In this document: in pieces, positions 16,420-28,189 of the stretch
Layout of the letters: every line of letters begins with the position of its first letter
Position numbering within the stretch: position 1 is the first letter of the stretch
NCBI GenBank assembly: GCA_921293015.1
Contig: OV121081.1
Span: 29,267,158 to 29,331,157 of the forward strand
Length of the DNA: 64,000 bases
Source of the DNA: Phorcus lineatus
Lineage: Eukaryota; Mollusca; Gastropoda; Trochida; Trochidae
Direction: 5' to 3'
The notes under the pieces: generated by a model
Database searches by the model: none
What the model saw: only the letters and a program-made list of their open reading frames with translations
Told to the model about the DNA's origin: nothing
Program-made: the position numbers and the translations under genes

Positions 16420-17245
16420 ATTTACAGAAACTTATTTAACTCTTAAACCCCTCAACGAGCTTAGGTACATTCTGTGGGTTTAACGCGTTAAATAGGGATT
16501 TCTTTATACAAATTTACACACATTTATACGTTTTACAGAGACAAATTTTAGTCTAATTCCCAGTCACATTCCGTGAGGTGCACGCTTTAAGAATGGCTTC
16601 TTTATACACATTGAAACAAAGATATTGGTTTTACAAAGACTAATTTCAGTTCAATAAGCAACCCCCCATCAGAATCACACAGTCACATTTTGTGATGTGC
16701 ACGTGATAATAAAACCTTTTTACAATGAAATTAACACACAGTAATAATTTTTTACAGAGACTAGTTTCAGTCTTACTCCAATCAACACTTGAAATCATAT
16801 TTTGTCAGTTGTACAAAGGACTCTTTTCACATATTGACAAAAAAAATACTTTTTACGGAGACTAATTTGAGTCTGATTCGCAGTCACTTTCTGTGAGGTG
16901 TACGCGTTAAGGACTTCTTCATACACATTGAAACACAGTTATTTGTTTTACAGAGACTAATTTCAGTTCAATAGGCAACCACCCATCAGAATCACACAGT
17001 CACATTCTGTTATGTGCACGTGATAATAAGACCTTTACACAATTAAATTAACGCACAGTAATACGTTTTGCAGAGACTAGTTTCAATCTTATGCCAGCCA
17101 ACGCACTCGAAATAATATTTTATCACGTGAAAATGTTAAAAAAGACTCTGTTATACATATTGACACACACAAATAAGATTTACAGAGACTAATTTGAGTC
17201 TAGTACCACCCATCCCACTCGCTGAGGTGCACGCGTTAACCCTCA
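16420..17245. repeat. Satellite of about 105 bp units with three-unit (ABC) higher-order structure
   Basis: The anchor TTTACAGAGACTAATTTCAG recurs at about 16423, 16533, 16631, 16752, 16853, 16947, 17067 and 17180, so there are about eight units of 94-121 bp. Every third unit is much more alike (spacing about 315-327 bp). A-type units carry GTGAGGTGCACGC and CTTCTTTATACACATTGAAAC. B-type units carry CAATAAGCAACC, CATCAGAATCACACAGTC and GTGCACGTGATAATAA. C-type units carry a CTAGTTTCA anchor followed by TTGTACAAAGGACTC or its equivalent. A first unit, at 16423, is more diverged. Confidence 0.9.
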
Positions 17246-19765
17246 GTGTTGAATGTATGCCGAGCACAGCTGTGAACACTGTTTTTACAGATGCGCCACA
17301 ACGTTGTTGTAATGTCACATAAAGACATGTCTTACAATCTGCACGTTCCTGTGCCGCAATACTTACTAATGCACTCACTAACAGGTACGTCATGTCAATT
17401 TTACGGAAATAACAACTGTATACACAGCGTGGGAGGTATATTTCCAGGTATATAGGGGAACATTTTTTTTAAAATTTTACTTATGCGCTTTGGGTTAAGT
17501 AGAAGTGTATTATTTACAAATAAAAAGTGAAATTGTTTTTTAAATATATGTATCACCCTAGTAAAATACGATATGTTCATATTACGTTGCATTATGTTAT
17601 TTGCAGGTGCGTGTTTCATTTGTATTCATGAAATATGTAAAATTCCTCCATGATAAATACATAAAATCTATTTTGAAAATTTTATGCCATCATTGACTTT
17701 GACATCTCTGTAAGGAATGGCTCGACTTTTTACTGTGAATTTTTGTGTTTTTGTTGTTGAGGCAAGACTTGAATCAAAATCTGTCTGGGTGTCTTGTTTG
17801 TAATTGCTGATTTACATGAAAAACTGCAGATGAGGTCTAGTTTCTATATTCGGGGCGATACTATTATTTAATCTCATTTCAATTTGATAAAACGTTTTGA
17901 ATAATTGTTTGTCTGAATTTTGTCATCCTTAAATATATGATAGTTAATATGATGTGTCAAAATTCATCAAGGTTTAATGTATAACCATCTTAATATGATA
18001 CATGATACTGAGACCTTTTCCGCCACATGTAAAACTAGCAACAAATTATGCTATTTAAAAAATGTTTACATTAAGCAAAATTTCAGTAAATTTCTTTTCA
18101 GTTCTTTATCAAGTTTTTACTTAGATATTTTGTGAAGGATATTGAGCAGTGTTAAAAGACTTACAATACGTTTATTTCTTTGAAAATATTCTTAAAAGAA
18201 AATCATTTATCAAATATTTTAAAAGATGATCAAAAGAAATTTGAGCTCGTTACATAATCTTGTTTTTCTAGAGGTTGTGTTTCGGACTAGAGTGAAATTA
18301 AGGGTAAAAACACTACAACTAGTTTTTTTGGTTAAGATAAGCTATAAGCACTCACTTTTGTTTTAAATCGACGCAATGAAATACTTATCATTATTTACAA
18401 GTGACTTGTAATCAACATTGAAAAAGTTGAGACGGCCGAAGTGGCTTTAAGTTTTTAAAATCTATGGTCATTTGTGTACAAACAGTAAATATATGGACAG
18501 TTGGAAACACGCAATGTGTGAAGCTTTGGAATTTACTTAAACTCTAAACTGAGAATTAAGGATGAAATATTGTTTATTTTAGCAATCTCGTTACTAAATC
18601 GATTTGAAATGTAGTTTATTGGATTAAGATAGCCGATTTCACTCTTCTGGCTCTAAGCAAAACTTGAATATTTCCGATATCGTACTTCATGCGGATTTAA
18701 TGCAGCATTGCATTAAATACTTCCGGTCTTTAAGAATAAACTTTATGGCATAAAACGTACATATTTAGTAAATAACTTACGAGATAGATATCCTAAGTGA
18801 GGATCGTTATAAATATCGAGAGATATGCATTGTGTGTGCATTCGTTGTATATATGAAATATTAGTGTGCGCTAGTGCCTTTAATTTTTTTTAAATCTTTT
18901 TGTTTTTTAGTTTTTGTTGATTAGACCTAATTGTGATTAAAACTTAGAAAATGCAAGCGCTTATGTTCGTCACTGTACATAAGAATAAGAAAGTAGTCCA
19001 TATAGCATACATCTGTATACATGTTTATAAACGCCACGATATTATTTCCAGATTTTTTCATGTGTGTGTGCATGTGTTAACGAACACACAACTGCAAAGT
19101 CAACATAAAAGAAACTAACATAGGATGGCGCAACGGAAATACTTTTACTGCACAATCATCTTGAAAATCAATTCTGCTAAAAATAACACTTCAAAGTTAG
19201 GATGACACGAATTAGCCCTCTGAAAAGAAGTTTAACGAATATGAAAGATCAAGAAGGGGTGAAATATATTTAGATAAAAGTTCTATCATATATTTGCAAA
19301 ACAAATAAATTTTGAAAATTAATTCAAAGAAATTATGCTTAAAATAGGGTGACATTATATAGCCTTCAAAACGAAGTTTTAATGAATTTGTAAAATTCAA
19401 GATAGAACGAAATGATTTTTCATCTTCTGTCAAATGATTCAAATATTTCAAATCTAAAGAATATCTCAAATTTGATCTGATATTGCTTCACTCCGTTACG
19501 CAGATTAATGTCAAATGTTAATTGTCAAATATCGTTATCTTTGAAAAATTTATTTGACTAAAATCTAAAGATATGTTGACACAATGCACGCTAGCTGAAC
19601 CATTTTCACTTTATGAACAATTTGTAAAGACCAGAAAATGAAAGGTATGCAAAATATACCGAAAAAATTCAATGGTCTGAAAATCAGCAAAAATAAATAC
19701 ATCTTATCCTTTTGATAACGATGCAAGATTTTAAATCGAAACATCGCCATTTAAGAATAAAGAAA
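17246..19765. other. Gene-free stretch
   Basis: No supportable gene. An open frame at 17151-17393 (minus) overlaps the end of the satellite and has no recognisable domain. The rest is AT-rich non-coding sequence. Confidence 0.5.
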
Positions 19766-19769
19766 TATT

Positions 19770-19995
19770 CATCCATATTCTCTCCAAAAGGGATAGTTCA
19801 AGACGAACTGCTTGCTGAACCTCTGTTTGAATACAAGCATTTCTTGGGCTTTCAGAAGATCCAGCAATAGCAACACAAACTATCACCGAAATTTCAGCCA
19901 ATGAAAACGCTTTTTGCATTGAAAGCTTGGTTGTCGTCACTGAGGCCCATGTCACTATTCAGTGTTCTGTCAAGAAGAAGTGTTTTAGGGGAGAG
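19770..19995. repeat. Dispersed repeat family R1, copy 1 (diverged)
   Basis: It shares ordered landmarks with 34915-35250 and 60766-60990: CTCTCC near an edge, TTCAGAAGATCC, TTTCAGCCAATGAAAACGCT, then GTTGTCGTCACTGAGGCCCATG. Copy boundaries and terminal repeats are unclear. It could be a SINE or a degraded DNA element. Confidence 0.55.
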
Positions 19996-20374
19996 AATGA
20001 TCCATGAAATAGTGTTTATTTTTACTTTCAACTTTGACTCAAAAACCTTAGACGGTCAAGATTGAGTGCGGAAAAAAATCAATCTTATATAAAACCAATC
20101 ATAATTGGGTTGTTTTTTTTATAAATAAACTATATCGTAAAAAAATGCCTTTCTCAGATACTACCCATGCAACTTTAAAATTAGTGTATTTGCTAGTTAG
20201 GCCAAAATATAACTTTTCCTCGTTGCTTGTAAGCAAAACGTCAGACAGACATCCAAAGAATGGATTCAATTTTAGCATTAAACGCCCTGAATATTTGAAT
20301 ACTAAACATTATGAAGTGACAACCACGAAGTGTTCACAGTTCTTACGTTTGTATAGTACAAAGGTCATAAACGA

Positions 20375-20614
20375 TTACTCCTGACGCACCCAGTAAGTTC
20401 CCCATTGAACCCGCAGAGGATAGTCGGTAAACAGAATATTTATTCCGACACAATTGCGCAAGTGAAACTGTTTCCTCGCGTCAAACGGTCGACCGGTGTT
20501 CACTTTACATAAGCCGTCTATTGATTTCCGATACGCGCCGCATCTCAATGAGTCTTGCGTACTTGTATGAATATCCTGCGGTTTACATCTGTCTGCCTTT
20601 GGGCTCAGTAACAT
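20375..20614 (-). CDS. Unrecognised open frame in a GC-richer island, possible exon
   Basis: This 79-codon minus-strand frame begins at an ATG and has a base composition clearly richer in G and C than the flanks, like the true exons in this window. It includes four cysteines, in the contexts DRCKPQ, LRCGAY, GLCKVN and LRNCVG, and ends GTYWVRQE before TAA. I do not recognise a family and see no partner exon nearby. It ends about 850 bp upstream of the TMEM205-like promoter. It could be a small gene, an exon of a gene I failed to join, or a fossil repeat. Confidence 0.25.
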   Translation of the reverse strand: MLLSPKADRCKPQDIHTSTQDSLRCGAYRKSIDGLCKVNTGRPFDARKQFHLRNCVGINILFTDYPLRVQWGTYWVRQE

Positions 20615-21390
20615 AATGTTGTCATAAAAATCAATGATGTCATTTCAGTGAAAATAAGTAGAACTTTATCTCCGGATATAAAAAAACAAATATTAATTAT
20701 TATTGTTTTAGTTTAGGTAATTTTACTGTATTAACTAATAAAGTTATTTCATCCGCAGGATTTTGTACTTTGATTCGATAAAAGTTTACCAACTACTTTC
20801 TGCATTTTTCACAATAGACTTATTTGCATCGAAACGGACAAGACCTTTCCATTTCTCAGAAGTACTCAACAAGACAGACTTACGAGAAAAAACACCCAGT
20901 TTTAAAAACAAAACAGAGTTATCAAAATTGTATTTTTAGTAGATAAGTAACAACAGTGGTAAAAAAAAGCCGTCAATGAAATATCTGATATAACAGATAA
21001 ACTGTTCCCGTTATATGTAAATTAGAGAAAAAAATTAAAATCACATTTTGTAAAATTTCTCAAGGACACAAAAACAAAGCTGGTCTCAATTGCATCATTA
21101 CCTCCGTCGTCCTAAACAGAAAGGTATCTCGGTCCCCCAGCTATCACCCTAGTCCCCCACCCCCCTATCCCCTTACCCTCCCCTTACTGAAAGTGTGACT
21201 CCCTGCACGTAGACAGGTCACCTTCCCGCTTGCCTAGTTGAAAAGTTCCACTAACCTGAATAACACTGTAACACTTGTACATGTTCTATCTTCCCATTGA
21301 CGCTTTAATCATGAGAAGGGAAGTAACTCCAACGTTGCGCTGGAAAAATGAGTTTACTGTATAGAGCATTGAGGAGCAAGGAATGCCGTA

Positions 21391-21456
21391 ATTGGTGACG
21401 CCAATCCGCGCCTCGACCAATCAAAATGGAGACGATAAAATCTGCGTCTATATATA
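21391..21456 (+). promoter_or_regulatory. Core promoter of the TMEM205-like gene
   Basis: An inverted CCAAT box (ATTGG, 21391-21395) and two forward CCAAT boxes (21401 and 21417) are followed by a TATATATA box at 21449-21456, about 70 bp before the start codon. A C-rich tract lies farther upstream (about 21135-21190). Spacing is right for transcription starting near 21480 with a short 5' UTR. Confidence 0.6.
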
Positions 21457-21526
21457 TTCACGCACATGTCTGGACGAAAAGTCAGATCGAGATATCTATC
21501 AAATCGAGAAGTCTTTCAAAGTGAAG

Positions 21527-24500
21527 ATGGGCAAACTAGAGAAAATAAGGTAAGACCCTTTGATTTTACTATACATTTTTGTGTGATTATAAATGTAGTA
21601 TTAATGTCTCTTTATATTTTTGTCCGGACTGGTTTTGCATTGTATATTTTAGTTGAACACTTTCCCGCTTTTATTTCGTTTCTAATTTTCCCTTCCAATG
21701 CGTATATTAATATTCAAGTTATTGGTTATGGCTAGAAGAGATTTCTTCAGTTGCTGGGGGTTAATCTACGGAAAAGGCTCTTTCACCCTCGAGGGTCACC
21801 CGTTTTACGAACCATTCAAAACACCCCTGAACCCCCCCTCCCCTTATTGGTCCGCCACTGATTTAATGATGTTTAACCGTCAGTGTGCTATGTACCGTAT
21901 TCAAATTATGGTTCAATTTTTGAATTTTTTTTGTCGCCAGAATAAGCCTGTCAATCAGACCGAAAAGATAAAACATAATCCTAAACAAATCTTCAAGGAG
22001 AAAAGAGGTTATGAGTACAAGTTTGAAAAAAAAGCGAGGGTTATATTTTTATTTCAAATTTGTTTGCGAAATTTTCTTTACAAAGATAAACTTTATTCGA
22101 CGCAATAATAAGAGACTTACTTGACGCTCCAACTACAATTATAACATTCTTTCACAGAATTCCGCAGTTCCAGTATTTCTCTGTGAGCGTGCTGGTGATA
22201 TTCCTAAGTTTCTTACTCTACCCCAGCAAGCGACGTATGGAACCCCACAACACTGTACTAGGAATGGTTCACCTGGGGTGCTGGGCCGCGCAGTATGGTG
22301 CGCAGTTGTGGGTCACACTCGTGGCAGGTGAGTTTCATATCATTCTCATAAATTCTCCCACAATTATTATTCTCATCCAATTGTATCTACATTAAATGGA
22401 CATTGAACTAGTTTAGTACGTGACACTCTTTGTTTTTTTAAAGATCGCATAAGTTAAAAGTTGACAAGGACGTTTTTAACGAAAAGTACAATTTTTTACT
22501 GAAAATTGTAATGCTAGTAATATTGGAATACGTCTTGATTTCTATTTTAAAATATGATATTACACCTGGCATGTACTTTAAATTTAGAAAATTTATCTGA
22601 ACACATGCACGCCAAAAATATAAGTTTTATGATAGTTTTTCTAGGGTTTTAACCAATATGCATGAAAATTGGACGTGTGAATCCATAAGGCTCAAGTTTG
22701 ATAACTATAAAAACCATTAATCGTCATATATTTGGAATCATTTTATGAAAATGTTAACCTGAGTGAGAGTTGAATTTTGAGATTGATGCTGAATTTTTAA
22801 TTCATATCATGACAAATGGTATTAAGGCACTGATCAAGCCAAACTTTCGTCAGTAACACACTGTTCTTTAAAGAGACTGTAGCGCGTTTTTAAAGATAAA
22901 CGAAAATAAATTTTAGCAATTCCGAGCCAATGATTTATAATAAAAAGAAGCGGTTTAACATGAATTTACCATAATCGGTTAAAGAGCCACTCCGTAAGTT
23001 GTTGGAGTCATATATGCCAAACTTAATCAATGGTGTCATTTGATCGCGAAGTATCTTTAAAGTACACTTTAAAGCTTATATGTTTTTTACAGTGACAATA
23101 TGACGGTAGAAAGTCGCAATTATGATCGAAAACCGGACAGTGGCGCGCGTCAAATAGTCAAACGTAATTTTGGAGACTTATCTAAAACAGCCAGGAGGGC
23201 AGTAGAGAGGTGATAGTGTTTGTTAGGTTATATAACTAGTATCCATGTATATTGGACATGATATCTACACCTCTGTGCAATTATAAGGCTGTTTTTAGAT
23301 TTTCATGGAAAACCATTATTTGTCATAAATATGACTTTTGGATATAAAAAGTTTTGATCTTTTGATTTTCTATCACCACATATGACACTTAGGTTCGTAT
23401 CAAAGGTAAATAATATGTTATGAAACTTACGGAGTGGCTCTTTAAGCTATGCGAATCCATTTCCCTACTTAAATCATTAAAGTGTGTTCACACAAAAATG
23501 GCCACCAGTGGTTTATGCTTGATACCTGATTATTTCCTCTACAATTACAAATGATGGGGTTGAGTAATCAAATGTTTAAACCCTCTGTAGATAATACATT
23601 TGGCGTAGAACATTGTTTTTCAAGTGCAATTTGAAGAAATAAATCTATTAAAAACGTGCTACTGCCACTTTAATATCTCTAGAATTATTTAGATGTCCTA
23701 TTCAATATGTTTCCGCTCTATATGTTTCAGGTTTGACGATGTTCTACAGTCTCCCCCGCCACATGTTCGGCCAGGTTCAGTCGCGTCTCTTCCCCATGTT
23801 CTTTCTATGGAGTCTGGTGACGTCATGCATTATGCTTGGAACCTTCGTTATACAGCATCCCTGGGAAACCCTCCACCCCACACAACTCATGCAGGTAAGG
23901 GTGTATCATTCTACTCATGAACCTTATGACTAAAGTTTGGAATCGGTCTGAACATAGCAACCCTGTTCCGAATAAAAGTTGTAAAATATTACCAGCATAC
24001 GAACTCGTCAGGTAAAAAGGAACGAGCCGAACGAGTTCATTTCACATTTGTTATAACGTTTCGTATTTTTATTTCGGTTTTAATCTGACTATTTTTTAAT
24101 AACTGCGATATAATGTTGCGACACTATGGATCTGGTTCTGATTTTTCTGGTGAATTGACTACAAAATTATCGCTTTCCGTTACAATTTTAACTAGTGTCA
24201 GTGAAACAGTCAACTTAATCTAAAATTAAATTATTCGGCTGATTTCAAGTTGTTGGATAGACTACGTAGGTTAGAAATGAGCGATGGAATACTGGGGTTT
24301 ATCATTTAAATGACATAGTGGTCAAGGTAGTAATTGGTTGAGACGAGATACCGTATGGTCACTTTGATTAATAATTGGCTCTATCAGGAACCAATGTCCA
24401 CTGTGCATGGCATTGAGAGTAATTTTGTTATTTGAAAACATTTTTGAAAGTTATAATTTCATGATAAATAAATTACTTAAATGAGTTCGTTAAAATCAGG

Positions 24501-25013
24501 TTTATCTTATTTCATTATCTAAGTTTATATTTCATTTGTACCGGTGATATAAAATATCAACCTTACGAAAGACACTCCATGAAATAAGATTTGTATTTGA
24601 CATACTCAAATAAGAATCCTCTATGCATTTTGTAATTTTGTAGACTTCATCAATGACTGTCAAATATCTCATACCTAAACGCGTTGGTTGTCATCTTCAA
24701 CTAAACATATTATTCCTTCTTCCAGGTATCAATGTTAGTCACAGGTCTAATCGCAGCCTCCCTCAACTCGCTCATCCTCGCACCTGTTATAGTGAACGCC
24801 ATGTTAACAACTTTCACCATGGAGGTTGATGCGGGTATTGGTGACGTCATCGGGTACGCGGATATGAAAGAGATGAAGAAGATACCCGAGTACCTGGCTG
24901 CGTACCGGACATTCAGACGGTGTCACGGAATGAGCGCGTTACTCACTCTCACCGGACTCGTTGCCAACACGGTACATCTCTACTACATCGCGGCTCAGTG
25001 TCTTCCCTTGTAA
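21527..25013 (+). CDS. TMEM205-like membrane protein (4 coding exons)
   Basis: Exons 21527-21549, 22158-22327, 23731-23894 and 24726-25013 join in frame (phases 2, 1, 0) to 214 residues; human TMEM205 is 189. Exon 1 encodes MGKLEKI plus a split codon. Recognisable family blocks are MVHLGCWAAQYGAQLWVT, SLPRHMFGQVQSRLFP and the C-terminal FRRCHGMSALLTL; human TMEM205 has MVHL, MWVTFVSG, LPRHTFGLVQSKLFP and RYHGLSSL at the same places. There are about four or five hydrophobic segments: residues about 11-23, 36-60, 77-100, 120-145 and 190-210. The family carries DUF4149. The human protein has been linked to cisplatin resistance and secretory vesicles; the molecular function is uncertain. Another frame in exon 1 (ATG 21466) cannot be joined to the family frame. 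Confidence 0.92.
22979..23445 (+). mobile_element. TTAA-flanked MITE, copy 2 (467 bp), in TMEM205-like intron 2
   Basis: Starts TTAAAGAGCCACTCCGTAAG and ends CTTACGGAGTGGCTCTTTAA, a perfect 20-bp palindromic pairing of the ends. The internal landmarks match copies 1 and 3 in order. It lies between coding exons 2 and 3. Confidence 0.95.
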
Positions 25014-26091
25014 CGTCAACTCAGTGTAGGATGTGTCAACAGATAAAGAAAGGTTTGTCAGGAGGATTCTTGGACATTTCCAGAGCAGTGACCACCCTTT
25101 TAACGTCTAGCACTCAAAGTATAGATAGACCCATGAAATCAACCATGACAAAGAATAGAAACCCGAGGAACAGTTTGGACGTTCTTGGAACCTTCGTCCA
25201 AGTGACTTCAGAACTTACCAAAAGTTTTAGAATGTTGGTTTTAGATTGATGCTTTGCACAACGATTAGATTTAAATCTCTTGATATTCAGGGGAGATTTA
25301 ACGTTCGAATAGATATGTAACATGTCTGAACGTATATGAAATCAACGCCATGACGTCGGATGTACAACTGAGCTTAAGACAGCACGTAGTGGTTGTTTTG
25401 TTAACATGTACAATTTGATAGACTATGACAAGGCAGATATTGTGATGACGACAGAATTTGAGGTGTTGTCAAGTTCATTTGAATGGACGCTTATCAAGGG
25501 CATTGAATAACATTTTCCAAAGAACAAATTCTTTTGATATTTTTGACAAATTTATATCATATTTATCAATCATCATTATACATTGTAAATATTATCATAG
25601 TATGAGAGGAGTATTTATGTGTGTAATTGTGGTAATGAATCTCGCTTTTGTGTATGAATTATGAATATGAATTTTGTTTATGATTCCATTTTTAGTGATA
25701 TGTATATCAATAATTCAGACAACATATGTGATGTGGTTAAACATTCGTTGTTCAACAGGTCATGTTTGATTCATATGTGATATTGCAGTATTAACAATCC
25801 ATAATACGAGTGATATGGTGACATATAAGTGTCAATATTCTACTTGTGATATTACATTATTTTCCATGACAATTGTGATACAATGTTTATAAATAAATTG
25901 AATGTTGTTAACCCTTGCCAACATATGTACATGTTCCCGTGCATCGTCAATGATCTGAAGTTATTGGTTCTCTAACGAGTGTTATTTGTTGTCCGTTTAC
26001 CTTCTACCTCTATTTGTTTAGTTTTACATTTCTTGTAAATACTTACATTTATGAAGGCACTACTGAGCCCCTTGTGGTACTACAGAATAAA
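25014..26091 (+). other. Probable 3' UTR of the TMEM205-like gene
   Basis: No other coding sequence is supportable here. AATAAA occurs at 25892-25897 and 26086-26091, either of which could be the polyadenylation signal. The short frames 24920-25249 and 25458-25664 are shadows or AT-rich noise. Confidence 0.45.
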
Positions 26092-26329
26092 TGAACTCAA
26101 ACTTACCTATGTTTTATCGTTCTATTTGGAAATGGGATCAACACAACTCGTATAAAATGGTATCTCATCAAATATCTAATTTAGTGCATATGGGCGGCAG
26201 TAAGCTTGACACATTGAAGTCTAAAGTTGAAATTTTGCAATCAATAATATGAGATTGCAATTTACACGGATATTCAATATTTTGTTAAACATTATATGCG
26301 ACTGGACGGTATTGAATGCAGATGAAAAG

Positions 26330-27075
26330 TCTACAAATAAAATGGAATATTATGGAATATGGCATATAAGATATAATGGTATTGAATATGCCATATAAAT
26401 CATATCCTTGTTTTACATTGTTATGCAAAGCAAAGCCTTGTCTGAGTACGGTATGTTATGGTAAGATATAGTATGATATGATATGTGATATGATATGGTT
26501 GAGTATATGGCATGTAAATAACCTTTTTTTTAATGGGGGAGGGTTATGTAACCTTTCAAACACTACCAGCTTAATCCAAAATTACATTCGTCCTTCCAAT
26601 CAGAATCCTGACTTTATACTTCTTTATCGTCACTATAGAATATTGATAGTGATATGGCATGGTATAGAATAGTATTGTACAATGTATGGCATGGTATGAA
26701 AATGCAATGGTATGGTATGGTATGTAATGGTATGATATGGAATGGTCTAGTATGGAATGGTATGGTAAGGTATGCAATGATAATGTTATGGTACGGTATG
26801 GCATGGTAATGGTAACGGTATGGTATAGTATGGTCTGGTATAGTATGGTATGGTATGGTATGGTATGGTATGGTGTGGTGTGGTGTGGTGTGGTGTGGTG
26901 TGGTGTGGAATGGTAATGGTAATGGTATGGCATGTTAAGACATGGCATGAAGATAGTATGGTAGGGTATTGTAATGGTATGGGATGATACTGTGGGGTGA
27001 GGTGTGGTTAGGTGTGGTATGGTATTGTATGGATGGTGTGATACGGTGTGGTTTAGTATAATAAAGTAAAGTATT
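26330..27075. repeat. TATGG pentanucleotide satellite with a TGGTG sub-block
   Basis: Degenerate TATGG/TGGTA pentamers run for more than 700 bp. The most regular parts are about 26690-26760 and 26840-26870. A homogeneous TGGTG block occupies about 26870-26910. A non-repeat insert of about 110 bp sits near 26520-26640. The minus-strand frame rich in YHTIPYHT is a translation of this repeat, not a gene. Confidence 0.9.
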
Positions 27076-27079
27076 TAGT

Positions 27080-28050
27080 ATGTCAAAGTTACAATAGAAC
27101 TCCATTAACTCCATTGAATTTTCTGTCTGGTCTTTGATATTTAGCAATGAATATTTCCTGGGAAAATACCTTAACTGAAAAGGCATGTTCAAATACCCTT
27201 CTTTCTTAAGTTAGATTTCTTATGACTTTGATAGGCCATTTAGAAACTGTGAGACTGTCCGAATTCTTGAGTAGCTAGGTTGTGATCCGATTTGAAACGG
27301 GAGTGGTATTAAGTTGATTGGACAGATATTATCTTCTGACGCGAATAGCCTGACTTGTTAGCACTCCGTTCTAGTGGACAGAGGTCACAGAAGGGGCAAA
27401 ATGAAAATGTTACATGGGAACTCTTGACGCTGGGGTGGTTATAGAGTACAAGGTTTATGCACTCAAGATAGTTGTTCTTTGAATGCTCACGTTACATAAA
27501 ACGAGATACAGCAACATTTATAGTCTAACAATTAGACTCTGAAATGAAAAATGCATCAGTTAATCGAAAAATTCAAAAACTTTCTTTTAAAAGAAATGAA
27601 AAGGAGACTGAAATTTCTTCATTTTTAGAAATTTCCTGAAATCAAGCTTTAAAGTCTTTTCATAGACTTGCTAAGGCTTCTACCTTATTTCAGGGTCTGG
27701 CCTATTGACTACAATATTTAGTACATCATTAATTTTCTGCACCGATAATAATTTCTCTATATCACTAACTACCCGCACTCCGGTAATCTACCATGTAAAT
27801 TATTTGGAAAATATACAAGTATTCAGGTTATAACCTAGGAGATATCGTTTTGACAGTAGATTTTGAACATGCCCTGCTACAGTCAAAGTCATGACATCAC
27901 AATTGTTTTATATCATCAAATAATGACATAACAACGCTATGACGTCATAAACATGACGTCACAGTGCTAAGATATCGATGCATTAGGAATCTTAGGGTAG
28001 TGTTCAGAAGTTAACATTTTCACGGAATCGAAATGTAAATGATTGATAAA
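27080..28050. other. Gene-free stretch with paired CRE-like sites
   Basis: No coding sequence can be supported. Two perfect TGACGTCA octamers sit at 27940-27947 and 27954-27961, 14 bp apart, in a stretch that repeats TGACATCA, TGACATAA and TGACGTCA-like words from about 27890. Confidence 0.5.
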
Positions 28051-28051
28051 T

Positions 28052-28185
28052 AGAATCTCACCTTTGTGTCATCTGATATCAAATATATCAACACTCGTTG
28101 ACAAAAGTAAAAATATCGGATATTTGTAACTTTAATTAACTCGTGTTGATATCTTTGATATCAGAAGACACCTGGGTGAGATTCT
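28052..28185. repeat. Foldback element, about 134 bp
   Basis: The end AGAATCTCACCTTTGTGTCATCTGATATC is matched by the complement of the other end, GATATCAGAAGACACCTGGGTGAGATTCT. Pairing continues inwards through the ATCAACAC/GTGTTGAT parts to a centre near 28118. Arms are about 50 bp with a few mismatches. It is probably a small MITE; no target duplication was clear. Confidence 0.8.
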
Positions 28186-28189
28186 GTAC

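Noticed and set aside
21466-21735. Open frame starting at ATG 21466 as the start of the TMEM205-like gene
   Set aside because: It runs through the donor at 21549 and, if spliced, enters exon 2 in a frame that does not give the TMEM205 blocks. The ATG at 21527 does.
26571-27192. Minus-strand open frames rich in YHT and IPYHT
   Set aside because: They are translations of the TATGG pentanucleotide satellite.
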